Assembly (NCBI GenBank): GCA_963663945.1
Contig: OY760687.1
Location: forward strand, 248,001 to 312,000
Reading direction: 5' to 3'
Source of the DNA: Bin87 sp963663945
GTDB lineage: Bacteria > Chloroflexota > Dehalococcoidia > Lucifugimonadales > UBA3495
Length of the DNA: 64,000 nt
In this document: piece by piece, positions 23,007 to 31,342 of the stretch
Layout of the letters: each line of letters opens with the position of its first letter
How positions within the stretch are numbered: the stretch's first letter is position 1
Position numbers and translations under genes: made by a program
Notes under the pieces: generated by a model
What the model was told of the DNA's origin: nothing
Databases searched by the model: none
What the model saw: only the letters and a program-made list of their open reading frames with translations

Positions 23007-23645
23007 ATGGCAACACATTTCACGGATGACGAAATCGACGCACTTGGCGAACGGCTGCGGCAGAGTTGGTCTGCCACAGACCGGGAAACTTTTCGAGACT
23101 ACCAGAGCAAATTGGATGAGCTCCGTCGCAGCTTGGAGGCGGAGCTGCATTTGCTGGCGCCCAATGCAGAAATCGCCTCCCGTACGAAACGGTTTGAAAC
23201 TGTGGCGGCGAAGCTGCGACGGCGGCCAGACCTGTCTTTATCGCAAGTCACCGACCTCGCCGGTTGCCGCATCATCGTGTCCGGCAGGCTTGAGCAAGAG
23301 GCAATTGTGGGAGATCTACAGCAAGCCTATGATGTTCAGCAGACGGACGACAAAAGCGCCAGTCCCAAGTTCGGCTACCGAGCCGTTCACTTGGACATTC
23401 GCTATCACGGCCAACTAATGGAAATTCAGGTGCAGACCCGCAACCAGTTCCGCTGGCAGCAGGTTTCCGAACGGGCAGCCGGGTATGACATATCCATCAA
23501 GTACGGCGGAGGCCGTCCGGAAGTAATCCAAGCACTGCTGGAGCTGTCGGAATTGGCATACCGGTGCGATCTGGACAACGTTGAACTGCCCGAAACCGCG
23601 GTCGCGCAAGCTATTGACGTGATAGCATTGGCCTATTCCGACTGA
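23007..23645 (+). CDS. RelA/SpoT-domain small alarmone synthetase
   Basis: A 212-residue single-domain (pp)pGpp-type synthetase without hydrolase or regulatory domains. Catalytic blocks are intact: RTKRFETVAAKL (R59, K61), the metal-binding DLAGCRI (D83 to R88), GYRAVH (residues 123-128), and MEIQVQTRNQFRWQQVSE with E139 and Q141. The ATG at 23007 is preceded by TTGGAGGTGG, so an earlier in-frame ATG at 22968 is not needed. A 118-residue unknown gene follows after 31 bases with its own strong ribosome site. That two-gene arrangement resembles toxSAS toxin-antitoxin systems, though a housekeeping alarmone synthetase is equally possible. Confidence 0.88.
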   Translation: MATHFTDDEIDALGERLRQSWSATDRETFRDYQSKLDELRRSLEAELHLLAPNAEIASRTKRFETVAAKLRRRPDLSLSQVTDLAGCRIIVSGRLEQEAIVGDLQQAYDVQQTDDKSASPKFGYRAVHLDIRYHGQLMEIQVQTRNQFRWQQVSERAAGYDISIKYGGGRPEVIQALLELSELAYRCDLDNVELPETAVAQAIDVIALAYSD

Positions 23646-23676
23646 TCCGGCCGGGCCTTGCAAAGGAGACACCCGA

Positions 23677-24033
23677 ATGAGCGCTAACTTTCTGATCGAG
23701 CATGACCGGCACGGCAAAATCCCCACCAGAATCACGGTTTACGAAGATATTTGCCAGGCCAACGAGCGTCTATACCGGCTGGAAGATGAGCAAATGGACG
23801 AGCTCAATGCCTGCCTCAAAGCCGGCAAGCCTGTCCGAATGGAATATGTTGTCCTTGGGGGCGAGTCCGTGGAATCCATCAAGCGTACTCATGGTCGTTA
23901 TTTCGGCGGTGAGTATGAAGTGGTCGTACCAAAGGAAGTTCATTACATAGCCACCTGGCAGGAGAAGCTGCACTGGACGCCGCAAGAACGTCGAGCCGCG
24001 GAGTCCAAATCGTTCGCCCGCGCCATCAGCTGA
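23677..24033 (+). CDS. Hypothetical protein adjacent to alarmone synthetase, possible antitoxin
   Basis: A 118-residue protein I do not recognise. It looks mixed alpha/beta: strand PTRITVYEDI, helix QANERLYRLEDEQMDELNACLKAG, strand RMEYVVLGGESVESIK, strand EYEVVVPKEVHYIATW, and a basic C-terminal helix PQERRAAESKSFARA. AAAGGAG precedes the ATG. It sits between the alarmone synthetase and the VWA gene (19 bases downstream). Location beside a single-domain synthetase suggests an antitoxin, but no known antitoxin domain is visible. Confidence 0.65.
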   Translation: MSANFLIEHDRHGKIPTRITVYEDICQANERLYRLEDEQMDELNACLKAGKPVRMEYVVLGGESVESIKRTHGRYFGGEYEVVVPKEVHYIATWQEKLHWTPQERRAAESKSFARAIS

Positions 24034-24052
24034 GTCTGAACTGGATTGTGAT

Positions 24053-25444
24053 ATGACCACCGGCGTCAGCGTTAACCTGCACACCGCGCCGGCCGATGCC
24101 GGCGACGGGGCGATCCTGTCCAACCTGCTGATGTTCGGCGAGGTGCTCCGCCGCCTGGGGCTGGACGTGGGCTCCGGGAACATGCTGGACCTGGTGCGCG
24201 CCACCGAGTTTGTGCCCATCGGCGGGAACCGCAACGACTTCCGCCTGGCAGCGCGGGCATTGCTGGTGCATCGTCGCAGCGACCTGGAGCTTTTCGACGA
24301 GGCGTTCCAGGTGTTCTGGAGGCGTCCGGCCCACGGACGAAGCATGCGCGACCTGCGCTCCATGGGTGAAGAACGCCGCTACCGCACCCCTCGGGTCATG
24401 CCGCATCGCGAGGACACCTCCGACGGGCCTCCTGGCGGCGACGACCCTGACGATGCCGGCGACCGTCAGCCGGTGGTGGACCTGCAGCGATCCTTCAGCG
24501 CGCGAGAGGTCTTGCGGCAGCGGGATTTCGCCGACTACACGCCAGCCGAGGTGTCGGCGGCGCGTGTCCTGATGTCCGAGTTGCAGTGGGACCTGGGCAG
24601 CCGTCGCACCCGAAGGCTTACGTGGGGTGATGGCCGCGACGTGGACCTGAGACGCACCATGCGCCGCAGCCTTTCCTACGGCGGCGAAATGCTGGACATC
24701 GCCCACCGCCGGCGCAAGAACAAGCCTCGGCCCCTGGTTCTGATCTGCGACGTCAGCGGCTCCATGGAGCGTTACACCCGCATGCTGTTGCACTTCGTGC
24801 ACACCGTCGCCGTTAGCGGGCAGCAATTGGAGGCGTTCCTGTTCGCCACGCGCCTGACCCGCATCACCCGTCACCTGGAGCACCGCGGGGTGGACCGCGC
24901 GGTATCGGAGGTGGCCCGGGCCGTGCCCGACTGGGCCGGCGGCACCCGAATCGGCGATGCGATCAAGGCGTTCAACTACCGTTGGGCACGGCGCGTCCTG
25001 CGCGGCGGCGCGGTGGTCCTGGTCATTTCCGACGGGTGGGACCGGGGCGAACCGGACCTGCTGTCCCGCGAGATGGCGCGGCTGCAGCGCAGTTGCCATC
25101 GCCTGATCTGGCTGAACCCGCTGCTGGGGTCGCCGGGCTACGAGCCGCTGACCCGAGGGATGCAGGCGGCGCTGCCGTACATCGACGACTTTCTGCCGGC
25201 GCACAACCTGCACAGCCTGCAGGAACTGGCGGCTCACCTGAACCGGCTGACGGCGCGGCGCGCGCCCCCGACGGCACGACGCAGGTCGCCCACGGATGGC
25301 GACGAGGCGAACCAGCCGGAGGGTGGGACGACCCACGACGGCGGGGCGGCTGCCCGGTCACGCCGTGAGCTCAACCCGGCGTTGGCGCCGACCTTCCGGC
25401 ATCCGCTGTGGGGTCACCCGAACATACCGGGCGGAGGCGGCTAG
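24053..25444 (+). CDS. CoxE-like VWA domain protein
   Basis: A 463-residue protein of the CoxE-like type. An N-terminal helical region (residues 1-170) is followed by a C-terminal von Willebrand A domain. The MIDAS motif DVSGS starts at D233 (PLVLICDVSGSMERYTR); GGTRIGDAIKAFN supplies the conserved Thr and VVLVISDGWDRGEPDLL the last MIDAS Asp. CoxE works with the MoxR-type ATPase CoxD in inserting or maturing the metal site of Mo-containing CO dehydrogenase family enzymes. No CoxD or hydroxylase subunit is in the window, but the two moeA genes upstream on the same strand fit a molybdoenzyme-maturation role. The stop overlaps the convergent gene's stop in CTAG. Confidence 0.85.
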   Translation: MTTGVSVNLHTAPADAGDGAILSNLLMFGEVLRRLGLDVGSGNMLDLVRATEFVPIGGNRNDFRLAARALLVHRRSDLELFDEAFQVFWRRPAHGRSMRDLRSMGEERRYRTPRVMPHREDTSDGPPGGDDPDDAGDRQPVVDLQRSFSAREVLRQRDFADYTPAEVSAARVLMSELQWDLGSRRTRRLTWGDGRDVDLRRTMRRSLSYGGEMLDIAHRRRKNKPRPLVLICDVSGSMERYTRMLLHFVHTVAVSGQQLEAFLFATRLTRITRHLEHRGVDRAVSEVARAVPDWAGGTRIGDAIKAFNYRWARRVLRGGAVVLVISDGWDRGEPDLLSREMARLQRSCHRLIWLNPLLGSPGYEPLTRGMQAALPYIDDFLPAHNLHSLQELAAHLNRLTARRAPPTARRRSPTDGDEANQPEGGTTHDGGAAARSRRELNPALAPTFRHPLWGHPNIPGGGG

Positions 25445-25821
25445 CCGGCCTGGCCGGGCGCGATCTCGTTGTAGAGGCTGGCCAGGGTGGTGGCCAGCGC
25501 GCGGGGCCGTTCTTCGTACTCCGGTGTGGGGTACCACTCGTAGTCGAAGCTGCGCACGATGTTGCCCTCGATGCTGGTGCGCAGGCTGGACACGATGACG
25601 CGGAAGCCCAGGGCGTGGGTCGCCTGCTCGGCCAACTGCTCCAGCACGATGTTGGGGCAATCGAAAATCACCATGAACCCACCCTGTCGCTCGCCGTCGG
25701 TCACCCGGGCGCGAAACACGTTGCCGAACAGGTCGACGTCCACGATGGTATAACGGCGTTCGTCAGCGCCGTGATCGGGCCATCCGATGTAGATGTCGCC
25801 GCCGACGTTCCAATGGTGCAT
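25441..25821 (-). CDS. Hypothetical protein
   Basis: A 126-residue protein of mixed alpha/beta look (VGGDIYIGWPDHGADERRYTI, GNVFRARVTDGERQGGFMVI, then the helix NIVLEQLAEQATHALG and RVIVSSLRTSIEGNIVRSFDYEWYP). I do not recognise a domain. The ATG at 25819-25821 has TTGGAG upstream at acceptable spacing, so the longer frame reaching 26772 is not used. Its TAG and the TAG of the convergent VWA gene share the palindrome CTAG. A promoter-like pair is at 25852-25880. Confidence 0.65.
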   Translation of the reverse strand: MHHWNVGGDIYIGWPDHGADERRYTIVDVDLFGNVFRARVTDGERQGGFMVIFDCPNIVLEQLAEQATHALGFRVIVSSLRTSIEGNIVRSFDYEWYPTPEYEERPRALATTLASLYNEIAPGQAG

Positions 25822-25851
25822 GGATGGGTCTCCAATTGGCAGATGCGCAAG

Positions 25852-25880
25852 ATCGTAACGGTGGCATGAAACCGATGCAA
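25852..25880 (-). promoter_or_regulatory. Putative promoter of the 25441-25821 gene
   Basis: Minus-strand TTGCAT (25875-25880) and TACGAT (25852-25857) are 17 bases apart, 31 bases from the ATG. Each hexamer matches consensus only partly. Confidence 0.35.
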
Positions 25881-25950
25881 GGGAACGAGCGTATACACAC
25901 GGCAAGAAGGGGTTGTACGCCCTCTGACCGTATGATAAGGTTCGCACGCC

Positions 25951-26949
25951 GTGTTTGCAGCACTGAATAAATTGCGTCAAACGCTGACCAGTTGGTACGT
26001 AGCCGGAGCCGCGGCCGTGATCCTCGGCCTGGTGATCGGAGGGGTGATATTTTTCTTCGTCGCCCCAGGCAAGCCATCGGTTGGCGTGATTAACATCCCG
26101 TTCACCGTTATCGATGAAGGGTCGACATTCGTCATCGGGCGGCATCTCGATTACGCCATGCAGGACGACTCGATCAAAGCGGTGGTGATCTCCCTGTCCA
26201 GCCCGGGCGGGGGCGCGTCGTCCAGCGAGCGCCTGTACTTCCACACCAGCCGCCTGCGGGAAGAAAAACCGGTGGTCATCGTGATGAACGGTATGGTCGC
26301 CAGTGGCGGCTTCATGATGGCAATGGGCGGCAACTACATCTTCGCCCAGCCGTCCTCCCTGGTCGGCAACGTCGGTGTCGTCGGGATATCGGGCGGGACG
26401 CTGCCGCCGGTCTTTCCCGAAATTATCACGACCACCGGTCCGAACAAGCTGACCGGTGGCTCCAGGCAGCATTGGGTTGCCCTGATTGACGTGATCAAGG
26501 ACCGGTTCGCAAAGATGGTGATCCATGAGCGGGGCGACCGTCTCCGCATTACCGAAGCACAATTGCTCGAAGGCAACCTCTACGCGGGACAGGATGCGGT
26601 GTCGCTGGGCCTGGCTGACGCCATCGGCTATACCGGCGACGGGGTCGAAAAGGCAGCCGAACTGGCCGGCATCGGAAGATACGGCATAGTCGACGTGAAC
26701 GCGGAGGTCTTCGAGAAATACGGATGGCGCGCCCAGCTCGTGCATGCGCCTCAGAACGAACTCGCCGCGCATGATGCTGACGCGGCCGCCGAGTCCAGGT
26801 CGGGCCGCGACGGCGAAGCGCCCGAAGATCAGAACGGGCCGCCCCTGATGGGAGCCCTGGGTCAGGAACAGGTGAACCCACTATCGGAGTTGCCGATCGA
26901 GATCGGGCAGCCGAATATCTATTACCTGTATACGGGTTATGGCCACTAG
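25951..26949 (+). CDS. Membrane-anchored S49-family (SppA-like) serine protease
   Basis: A 332-residue protein with one N-terminal membrane anchor (residues 17-37) and an S49/ClpP-crotonase-fold protease domain facing outward. Strand-turn KAVVISLSSPGGGASSSERLY is the SppA oxyanion region. S118 in NGMVASGGFMMAMGG is the nucleophile. K166 in TTGPNKLTGG is placed where the SppA catalytic Lys lies, 48 residues later. The C-terminal 60 residues are acidic and low-complexity. The start is GTG 25951, with TATGAT about 15 bases upstream. It overlaps the next gene by 11 bases and begins a three-gene envelope operon ending at the terminator at 29644. Confidence 0.85.
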   Translation: MFAALNKLRQTLTSWYVAGAAAVILGLVIGGVIFFFVAPGKPSVGVINIPFTVIDEGSTFVIGRHLDYAMQDDSIKAVVISLSSPGGGASSSERLYFHTSRLREEKPVVIVMNGMVASGGFMMAMGGNYIFAQPSSLVGNVGVVGISGGTLPPVFPEIITTTGPNKLTGGSRQHWVALIDVIKDRFAKMVIHERGDRLRITEAQLLEGNLYAGQDAVSLGLADAIGYTGDGVEKAAELAGIGRYGIVDVNAEVFEKYGWRAQLVHAPQNELAAHDADAAAESRSGRDGEAPEDQNGPPLMGALGQEQVNPLSELPIEIGQPNIYYLYTGYGH

Positions 26950-28267
26950 ACTCGCGGGGATACTGATACTCCTGGTGGTCTTTGTCGGCGTGGCCTTCGC
27001 CGCGGCTTTTCTGGTTTTCTATCGCGGTAGCTACGCTGGTCCACCCAATGGGGAAATGGAATATGCCCCGCCGGCCGTGGTCAGCGCCGCCGACGGCACG
27101 CAATGGACGCCGTCAGTCGGTGAACGAGCCGGCGGCCTCGTGCTGGTCGACACCCTCCACAGCAATGGCTTCTCCTCCCGAGAAATCCTGACGCTGCGCA
27201 CGCGGGTGGTCGCCCAGGGATACGATCTCGAGTTGCTCGGCAACTTCGCCCGCGTGTCGGTTGCGGAGCGTCGGACGCAGTTAGCCGAACGGTTGCGTGA
27301 AGCGGACAGCCTGGTGGTCATAACGCCGTTGCTCGCCTACTCGGCCGGAGAGGTTGACCTGATCGAAGATTTTGTGCGCAAGGGCGGAAAGCTGGTGATG
27401 GTCTCCGACCCCGGCCGGCGCGACCAGATGAACACCCTGGCCCAACGGTTTGGCGTGCAGTTCCGGCCGGACTACCTGTTCAACCAGGTCGAGAACAGCC
27501 AGAACTATCAGAACATATTCGTGCGCGATTTCCGGCCCGACGAGTTGACCGCAGGTCTGGACACCGTCGTTCTGTATACCGCCGGGTCGATCACTTCTTC
27601 AGGGCCGGGTCTCGCCGTAGCGGACGCCAGCACCGAGTCTGTGGTTGCCGAAAACAACGGCGATCTCTACGTGATGGCCCGGGCCGCCAACCGGAACGTC
27701 GTGGCCATTTCCGATTTCACCTTCATGATCCCGCCACAGGACTCCACCCTGGACAACGACCGCCTGCTGTCCAACATCATCGACTATGTCACCACCGGCG
27801 ACCGTGTTTTTGATCTGGCCGACTTCCCGCACTTCTACCGGACCGGACCCGATGACGGCGTTCAGGTCCTGCTGGGCCGTCCGGATCTGCTCGGCAGCGG
27901 CGCGAAGCTGAAGAACGGTTTGGAGGAATATGGCATCTCCGCCGACATCCAGGGAACCGAAGACGTGAGCCGGGATACGGTGTTCCTGGGCCTGCACGAC
28001 GACGCGCTGCAGGTGCGACAATACCTCCAGGCCGCCGGCGTCCGGGTCGACGACATGGTGGGCATGCCATTCGGCCTGGAACTGGACCCGGCGGGCACGG
28101 CGGTGACCGTGCTGGATCGTGAAGGGGGCCGGCACGTGTTGATACTGCTGGCGGACACCCCGGCCGTGCTGGACCGTGCGGTGACGCGTCTGTTGAGCGG
28201 CGGGTTCAGGTCTGATCTGGTCAGCGAAGTAACTGGAGTAAGCACTTCAGCGGGAGCGAGTAAGTAG
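26939..28267 (+). CDS. DUF4350-like membrane-anchored protein
   Basis: A 442-residue protein with an N-terminal anchor (GILILLVVFVGVAFAAAFLVFY, residues 6-27). The extracytoplasmic part is GldG/DUF4350-like: LVDTLHSNGFSSREILTLRTRV, SLVVITPLLAYSAGEVDLIEDFVRKGGKLVMVSDPG and VVAISDFTFMIPP. Such domains have a glutamine-amidotransferase-like fold without the catalytic Cys and occur in membrane complexes. It overlaps the protease gene by 11 bases and is followed after 3 bases by a lipoprotein gene, so the three products probably act together at the membrane. Exact role unknown. Confidence 0.78.
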   Translation: MATRLAGILILLVVFVGVAFAAAFLVFYRGSYAGPPNGEMEYAPPAVVSAADGTQWTPSVGERAGGLVLVDTLHSNGFSSREILTLRTRVVAQGYDLELLGNFARVSVAERRTQLAERLREADSLVVITPLLAYSAGEVDLIEDFVRKGGKLVMVSDPGRRDQMNTLAQRFGVQFRPDYLFNQVENSQNYQNIFVRDFRPDELTAGLDTVVLYTAGSITSSGPGLAVADASTESVVAENNGDLYVMARAANRNVVAISDFTFMIPPQDSTLDNDRLLSNIIDYVTTGDRVFDLADFPHFYRTGPDDGVQVLLGRPDLLGSGAKLKNGLEEYGISADIQGTEDVSRDTVFLGLHDDALQVRQYLQAAGVRVDDMVGMPFGLELDPAGTAVTVLDREGGRHVLILLADTPAVLDRAVTRLLSGGFRSDLVSEVTGVSTSAGASK

Positions 28268-28270
28268 TAC

Positions 28271-29614
28271 ATGAAAAGCATATCCAAACGGCTGATCCTG
28301 CTCGTTCCGGCGCTGGCATTGTTCGCGATGATCGCCTGCACCGCCCCGGCAGCCCAGGAACCGGAGGCCGCTCCTGCCAGTCCAGCTCCGGAGGCAATGG
28401 AGACGCGGGGGTCCGCCATGGAACCACCGCCGCTCGCCGACTTCAACGACCAGCGCCAGAGCGTCGACGAGGCGTGGGACCTGGTGCACGATGATTTCGA
28501 CCAGTGGCGCGCCGACCTGACCATGTGTCATCCCACCACGATGACCGAGGCCCTGAGCGAGTTTGCCATCGAGTTCAACGATGTCACCGAGGATGCGCGA
28601 GACCTGACCCGTACCAAGACCACCGGAGAATTCGCCGACAAGCTGATAACGGCGGCGGAAAACGAGGAGACTGCGTTCCGGCAGCTCCGCGACCGCTGGC
28701 AGCCGGGGAACGTCTCACTGTTCGAAAATGTTGAGAATCAGCGGAACCTGGCCGCTCAGGCGCAGCGTGAAGCGAAGGATATGGCGCTTGAGCTGCGCGC
28801 GACCCTGGAAGAGACCGCTGACCCCGAAGAAATCGAAGAATTCGCCGCTGCTTTTGCTGGGATTGAGGAAGACTGGGAAGAGGCCAACGCAGAGTATGAC
28901 GATCTCACCGACGGGGCGTCGGACGACGAGGTGTCCGCGGTCGTCAGCGGCCTCGAAGATCTGAATGAGAAGATGGAGGCAATCGTCGAAGCCGTTGACG
29001 AACTGCCGTCTCTCAAGAGCGCCAGAGAAGCCACCAAGGCCCTGGAAAGCGCGGGCAAAGCCCAGGCGGACGCGATAGGCGATGCCATCGAAGCGGCCGG
29101 CACCGGCGATGACGCCAAGGTGCCCGATTTCAAGGCAGCGGACGCCAGCGTCAAGGCCAGCGAGGAAGCGCTGGACGGTCTGTCCGATGTGCTGGATGAC
29201 ATATCTGTTGAGGATACCGCCGACGCGCTGGCCGACATCACCATGTTCGAGCTGGAGTATGACCGCCTGCTCCAGTCGTGGGACAGGTTCCACTCCGGGT
29301 ACAACTCCTGGCGCGCCGACGATGGCGGGTGTGATCGGCTCGAGGTGCTGGAATCTCTGACCGAGTTCAGCACCAACGTGGACGCCGTTGGCGACAGCGT
29401 GCGCGGCCTCCCCAAGTCCGGCCATCTTGAGCCCGTCCATCGCCTGCTGGTGGAAGCCATCGAAGGCGAGGAGCAGGCGTACCGGAGCCTGCGCGACACC
29501 TGGCAGCCGTTCACTCTCGACGCCCTGCGGGCCGTGGACCGGGCGCGCATCATGAGCGACACGCGCCGCAGCGACGCGGACATCATCATCGTGGAGCTGG
29601 AAAACCGCTTCTAG
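28271..29614 (+). CDS. Secreted lipoprotein with duplicated helical domain
   Basis: A 447-residue predicted lipoprotein. The signal peptide is ISKRLILLVPALALFAMIAC, with the lipobox Cys at residue 23. The mature part is acidic and helical. Two related segments are visible: one near residues 60-170 (AWDLVHDDFDQWRADLTMCH, then EETAFRQLRDRWQPGNVSLF) and one near 332-447 (LLQSWDRFHSGYNSWRADDGGC, then EEQAYRSLRDTWQPFTLDAL). An acidic linker of roughly 160 residues separates them. The shared WRAD and LRDxWQP motifs show an internal duplication. It is third in the operon with the S49 protease, and a terminator follows. Function unknown. Confidence 0.8.
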   Translation: MKSISKRLILLVPALALFAMIACTAPAAQEPEAAPASPAPEAMETRGSAMEPPPLADFNDQRQSVDEAWDLVHDDFDQWRADLTMCHPTTMTEALSEFAIEFNDVTEDARDLTRTKTTGEFADKLITAAENEETAFRQLRDRWQPGNVSLFENVENQRNLAAQAQREAKDMALELRATLEETADPEEIEEFAAAFAGIEEDWEEANAEYDDLTDGASDDEVSAVVSGLEDLNEKMEAIVEAVDELPSLKSAREATKALESAGKAQADAIGDAIEAAGTGDDAKVPDFKAADASVKASEEALDGLSDVLDDISVEDTADALADITMFELEYDRLLQSWDRFHSGYNSWRADDGGCDRLEVLESLTEFSTNVDAVGDSVRGLPKSGHLEPVHRLLVEAIEGEEQAYRSLRDTWQPFTLDALRAVDRARIMSDTRRSDADIIIVELENRF

Positions 29615-29643
29615 GCGTCTGACCAACGCGCAAAGGCCAGGAT

Positions 29644-29681
29644 CGGGCGGCGACCTCGGTTGAGAAGCGCCGCCCGTTTTC
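29644..29681 (+). terminator. Rho-independent terminator
   Basis: CGGGCGGCG (29644-29652) and CGCCGCCCG (29668-29676) form a 9-bp GC stem followed by TTTT. It lies 30 bases after the lipoprotein stop and closes the protease operon. Confidence 0.8.
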
Positions 29682-29726
29682 TATCCGTGGGTTTCGGTCG
29701 AGCTGCGGGGCCGGCGAACCACTCGG

Positions 29727-29735
29727 TGCTATAAT
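29727..29735 (+). promoter_or_regulatory. Extended -10 TGCTATAAT upstream of LLM oxidoreductase
   Basis: A perfect extended -10 element 32 bases before the ATG at 29768; no convincing -35 is seen, as expected for the extended class. Confidence 0.55.
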
Positions 29736-29767
29736 CCGCGAACTCCCACTGCGGTTACGGTGCAACC

Positions 29768-30823
29768 ATGCGCTTCGGCCATTTTTTCTACCCCATGAAG
29801 TTCGACGACTCGCGCGATGACGTCGCGATCCAGGAATGCCTGGACGAGGCGGTGCTGGTCGAAGAGTTGGGTTACGACGCCATCTGGTTCGCCGAGCATT
29901 ACTTCACCGGGGAGTGCGTGTACGGCGACCCGCTGGTGTTCGCCAGCGCGGTTGCGGTGAAAACCCGCCGGGTCCTGCTGGGTTTTGGCATCATCGAGCT
30001 TCCGCTGCACAACCCGGTGCGGGTGGCGATGCAGACCGCGCTGCTGGACAACCTGAGCGAGGGCCGGTTGGTGGTGGGCACCGCCAAGGGCTCCAACTAC
30101 AACGCGTTCGAGTACGTCGGCTTCGGCACTGACCCGGCGCTGGGCTCTGCCCAGATGGAGGAGGCCGAGCAGCTGATGGTCACGGCGTGGACGCAGGATG
30201 ACGTTCACTTCGAAGGCGAGCATTACCAGGTGGCGTTCCCGTCGGTGCGGCCGAGGCCCTACCAGAAACCCCATCCTCCGCTGGCGCGGGCCTGCATCAA
30301 CCGCGAGTCGATCATGGAGATGGCGCGGATCGGACGGCCGATCCTGCTGCGGGGCCGTTCCACAAACAGCACCGCCGCCGATATCGTCCTCTACCGCGAC
30401 ACCATGGCCGAGGCGGGGTTCGACGAGGAGGCCATCGAGCGCAACCTGGACCAGATCTGGGTGTGGCGCGAGATCCACGTGGCGGAAACCGACGACCAGG
30501 CCATGGACGAGTTCCTGCCGGCCAACCTGGAGGCCTACACGACCATCCAGGGATACCGCGAGCAGTGGAACCCGAAGGAATTTCCCATGTCCTACCAGCC
30601 GCCGCCCATCCAGAAGGACGCCTACGGCGACCGGCCCAATCCCGATGCGCCGGAAAACCTCGTGGGCAGCCCGCAGCGGGTGGCCGAGCAGTTGGACGAA
30701 ATGCGCAGCCTGGGCATCCGCAACCTGATGCTGACCAACCGCGGGCTGATGCCAGCGGAGGCGACGCAGCGCTCGCTGCGCCTTATCGCCGAGCAGGTGA
30801 TGCCGAAGTTCCCCAACGCCTGA
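29768..30823 (+). CDS. LLM-class flavin-dependent oxidoreductase
   Basis: A 351-residue luciferase-like monooxygenase, a TIM-barrel that uses FMNH2 or F420. The N-terminal family pattern is RFGHFFYPMKF, then EELGYDAIWFAEHYF. VLLGFGIIELPLHNPVRVA, LSEGRLVVGTAKGSNYNAFEY (GR-x-VVG-x-x-x-G flavin-site strand) and YQKPHPPLARACI follow. Full length. It is close to a RidA gene (110 bases downstream, same strand). Three LLM proteins occur in the window and are not close copies of one another. Substrate not predictable. Confidence 0.9.
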   Translation: MRFGHFFYPMKFDDSRDDVAIQECLDEAVLVEELGYDAIWFAEHYFTGECVYGDPLVFASAVAVKTRRVLLGFGIIELPLHNPVRVAMQTALLDNLSEGRLVVGTAKGSNYNAFEYVGFGTDPALGSAQMEEAEQLMVTAWTQDDVHFEGEHYQVAFPSVRPRPYQKPHPPLARACINRESIMEMARIGRPILLRGRSTNSTAADIVLYRDTMAEAGFDEEAIERNLDQIWVWREIHVAETDDQAMDEFLPANLEAYTTIQGYREQWNPKEFPMSYQPPPIQKDAYGDRPNPDAPENLVGSPQRVAEQLDEMRSLGIRNLMLTNRGLMPAEATQRSLRLIAEQVMPKFPNA

Positions 30824-30841
30824 ACCGGCGCGCCCCAAAGT

Positions 30842-30871
30842 GTCATTGCGAGCTAAGCGCGGCAATCTTGT
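30842..30871. repeat. Half copy of family A REP-like repeat
   Basis: GTCATTGCGAGCTAAGCGCG continues into GCAATCTTGT, matching one arm of the family A palindrome. The opposite arm is absent, so it is a truncated copy between the LLM and RidA genes. Confidence 0.65.
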
Positions 30872-30932
30872 CGGGTGAGCGCAACCCTTCGGTGACAAAC
30901 CAACCGAACCCGCCTCGATTGGGAGGACAGCT

Positions 30933-31322
30933 ATGGAAAAGACCAGGAACAACCATCCCGACATCGCGCCGTCGGGGCCGACTTTCAGCCGAACGGTGCG
31001 CACTGGCAACTGGCTGTTCATCGCCGGCTGCACCGCCCGGGGCACTGATGCCCAGGGCAAGTCCCTGATGGAACAGACTCGCGTGACTCTGGACCGGATC
31101 GCGCAAATCGTGCGCGCCGAGGGCGGGCAGCCGTCGGACATAGTAAAGATCACGACCTTCGTGACCAGCATCCCGGCCTGGCGCGAGGAGCGCGAGACCC
31201 AGGAGGCGCTGTGGGTCGAGTTCTTCGACGGCGCCTACCCGGCCAACACGCTGATTGAGATCACGGGGCTGGCCGAGGCCGGCCTGGACGTGGAGATCGA
31301 GGCCGTGGCCGAAATCAGCTGA
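30933..31322 (+). CDS. RidA/YjgF family protein
   Basis: A 129-residue Rid-superfamily protein; RidA enzymes deaminate reactive enamine/imine intermediates. Family pattern: SGPTFSRTVRTGNWLFIAGC near the N-terminus, LDRIAQIVRAEGGQPSDIVKITTFV in the middle, and the C-terminal YPANTLIEITGLAEAGLDVEIEAVAE. The strictly conserved Arg of active RidA (usually in the R-x-A/V-x-x-V segment) is replaced by N in YPANTL, so it may belong to a Rid subgroup without deaminase activity. GGGAGG precedes the ATG. It probably shares a transcript with the LLM gene. Confidence 0.85.
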   Translation: MEKTRNNHPDIAPSGPTFSRTVRTGNWLFIAGCTARGTDAQGKSLMEQTRVTLDRIAQIVRAEGGQPSDIVKITTFVTSIPAWREERETQEALWVEFFDGAYPANTLIEITGLAEAGLDVEIEAVAEIS

Positions 31323-31342
31323 TTGGCTCTACAGGGCGGCGC

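Noticed and set aside
26549..27103. Minus-strand frame opposite the protease/DUF4350 junction
   Set aside because: Arginine-rich antisense translation; both plus-strand genes are well supported.
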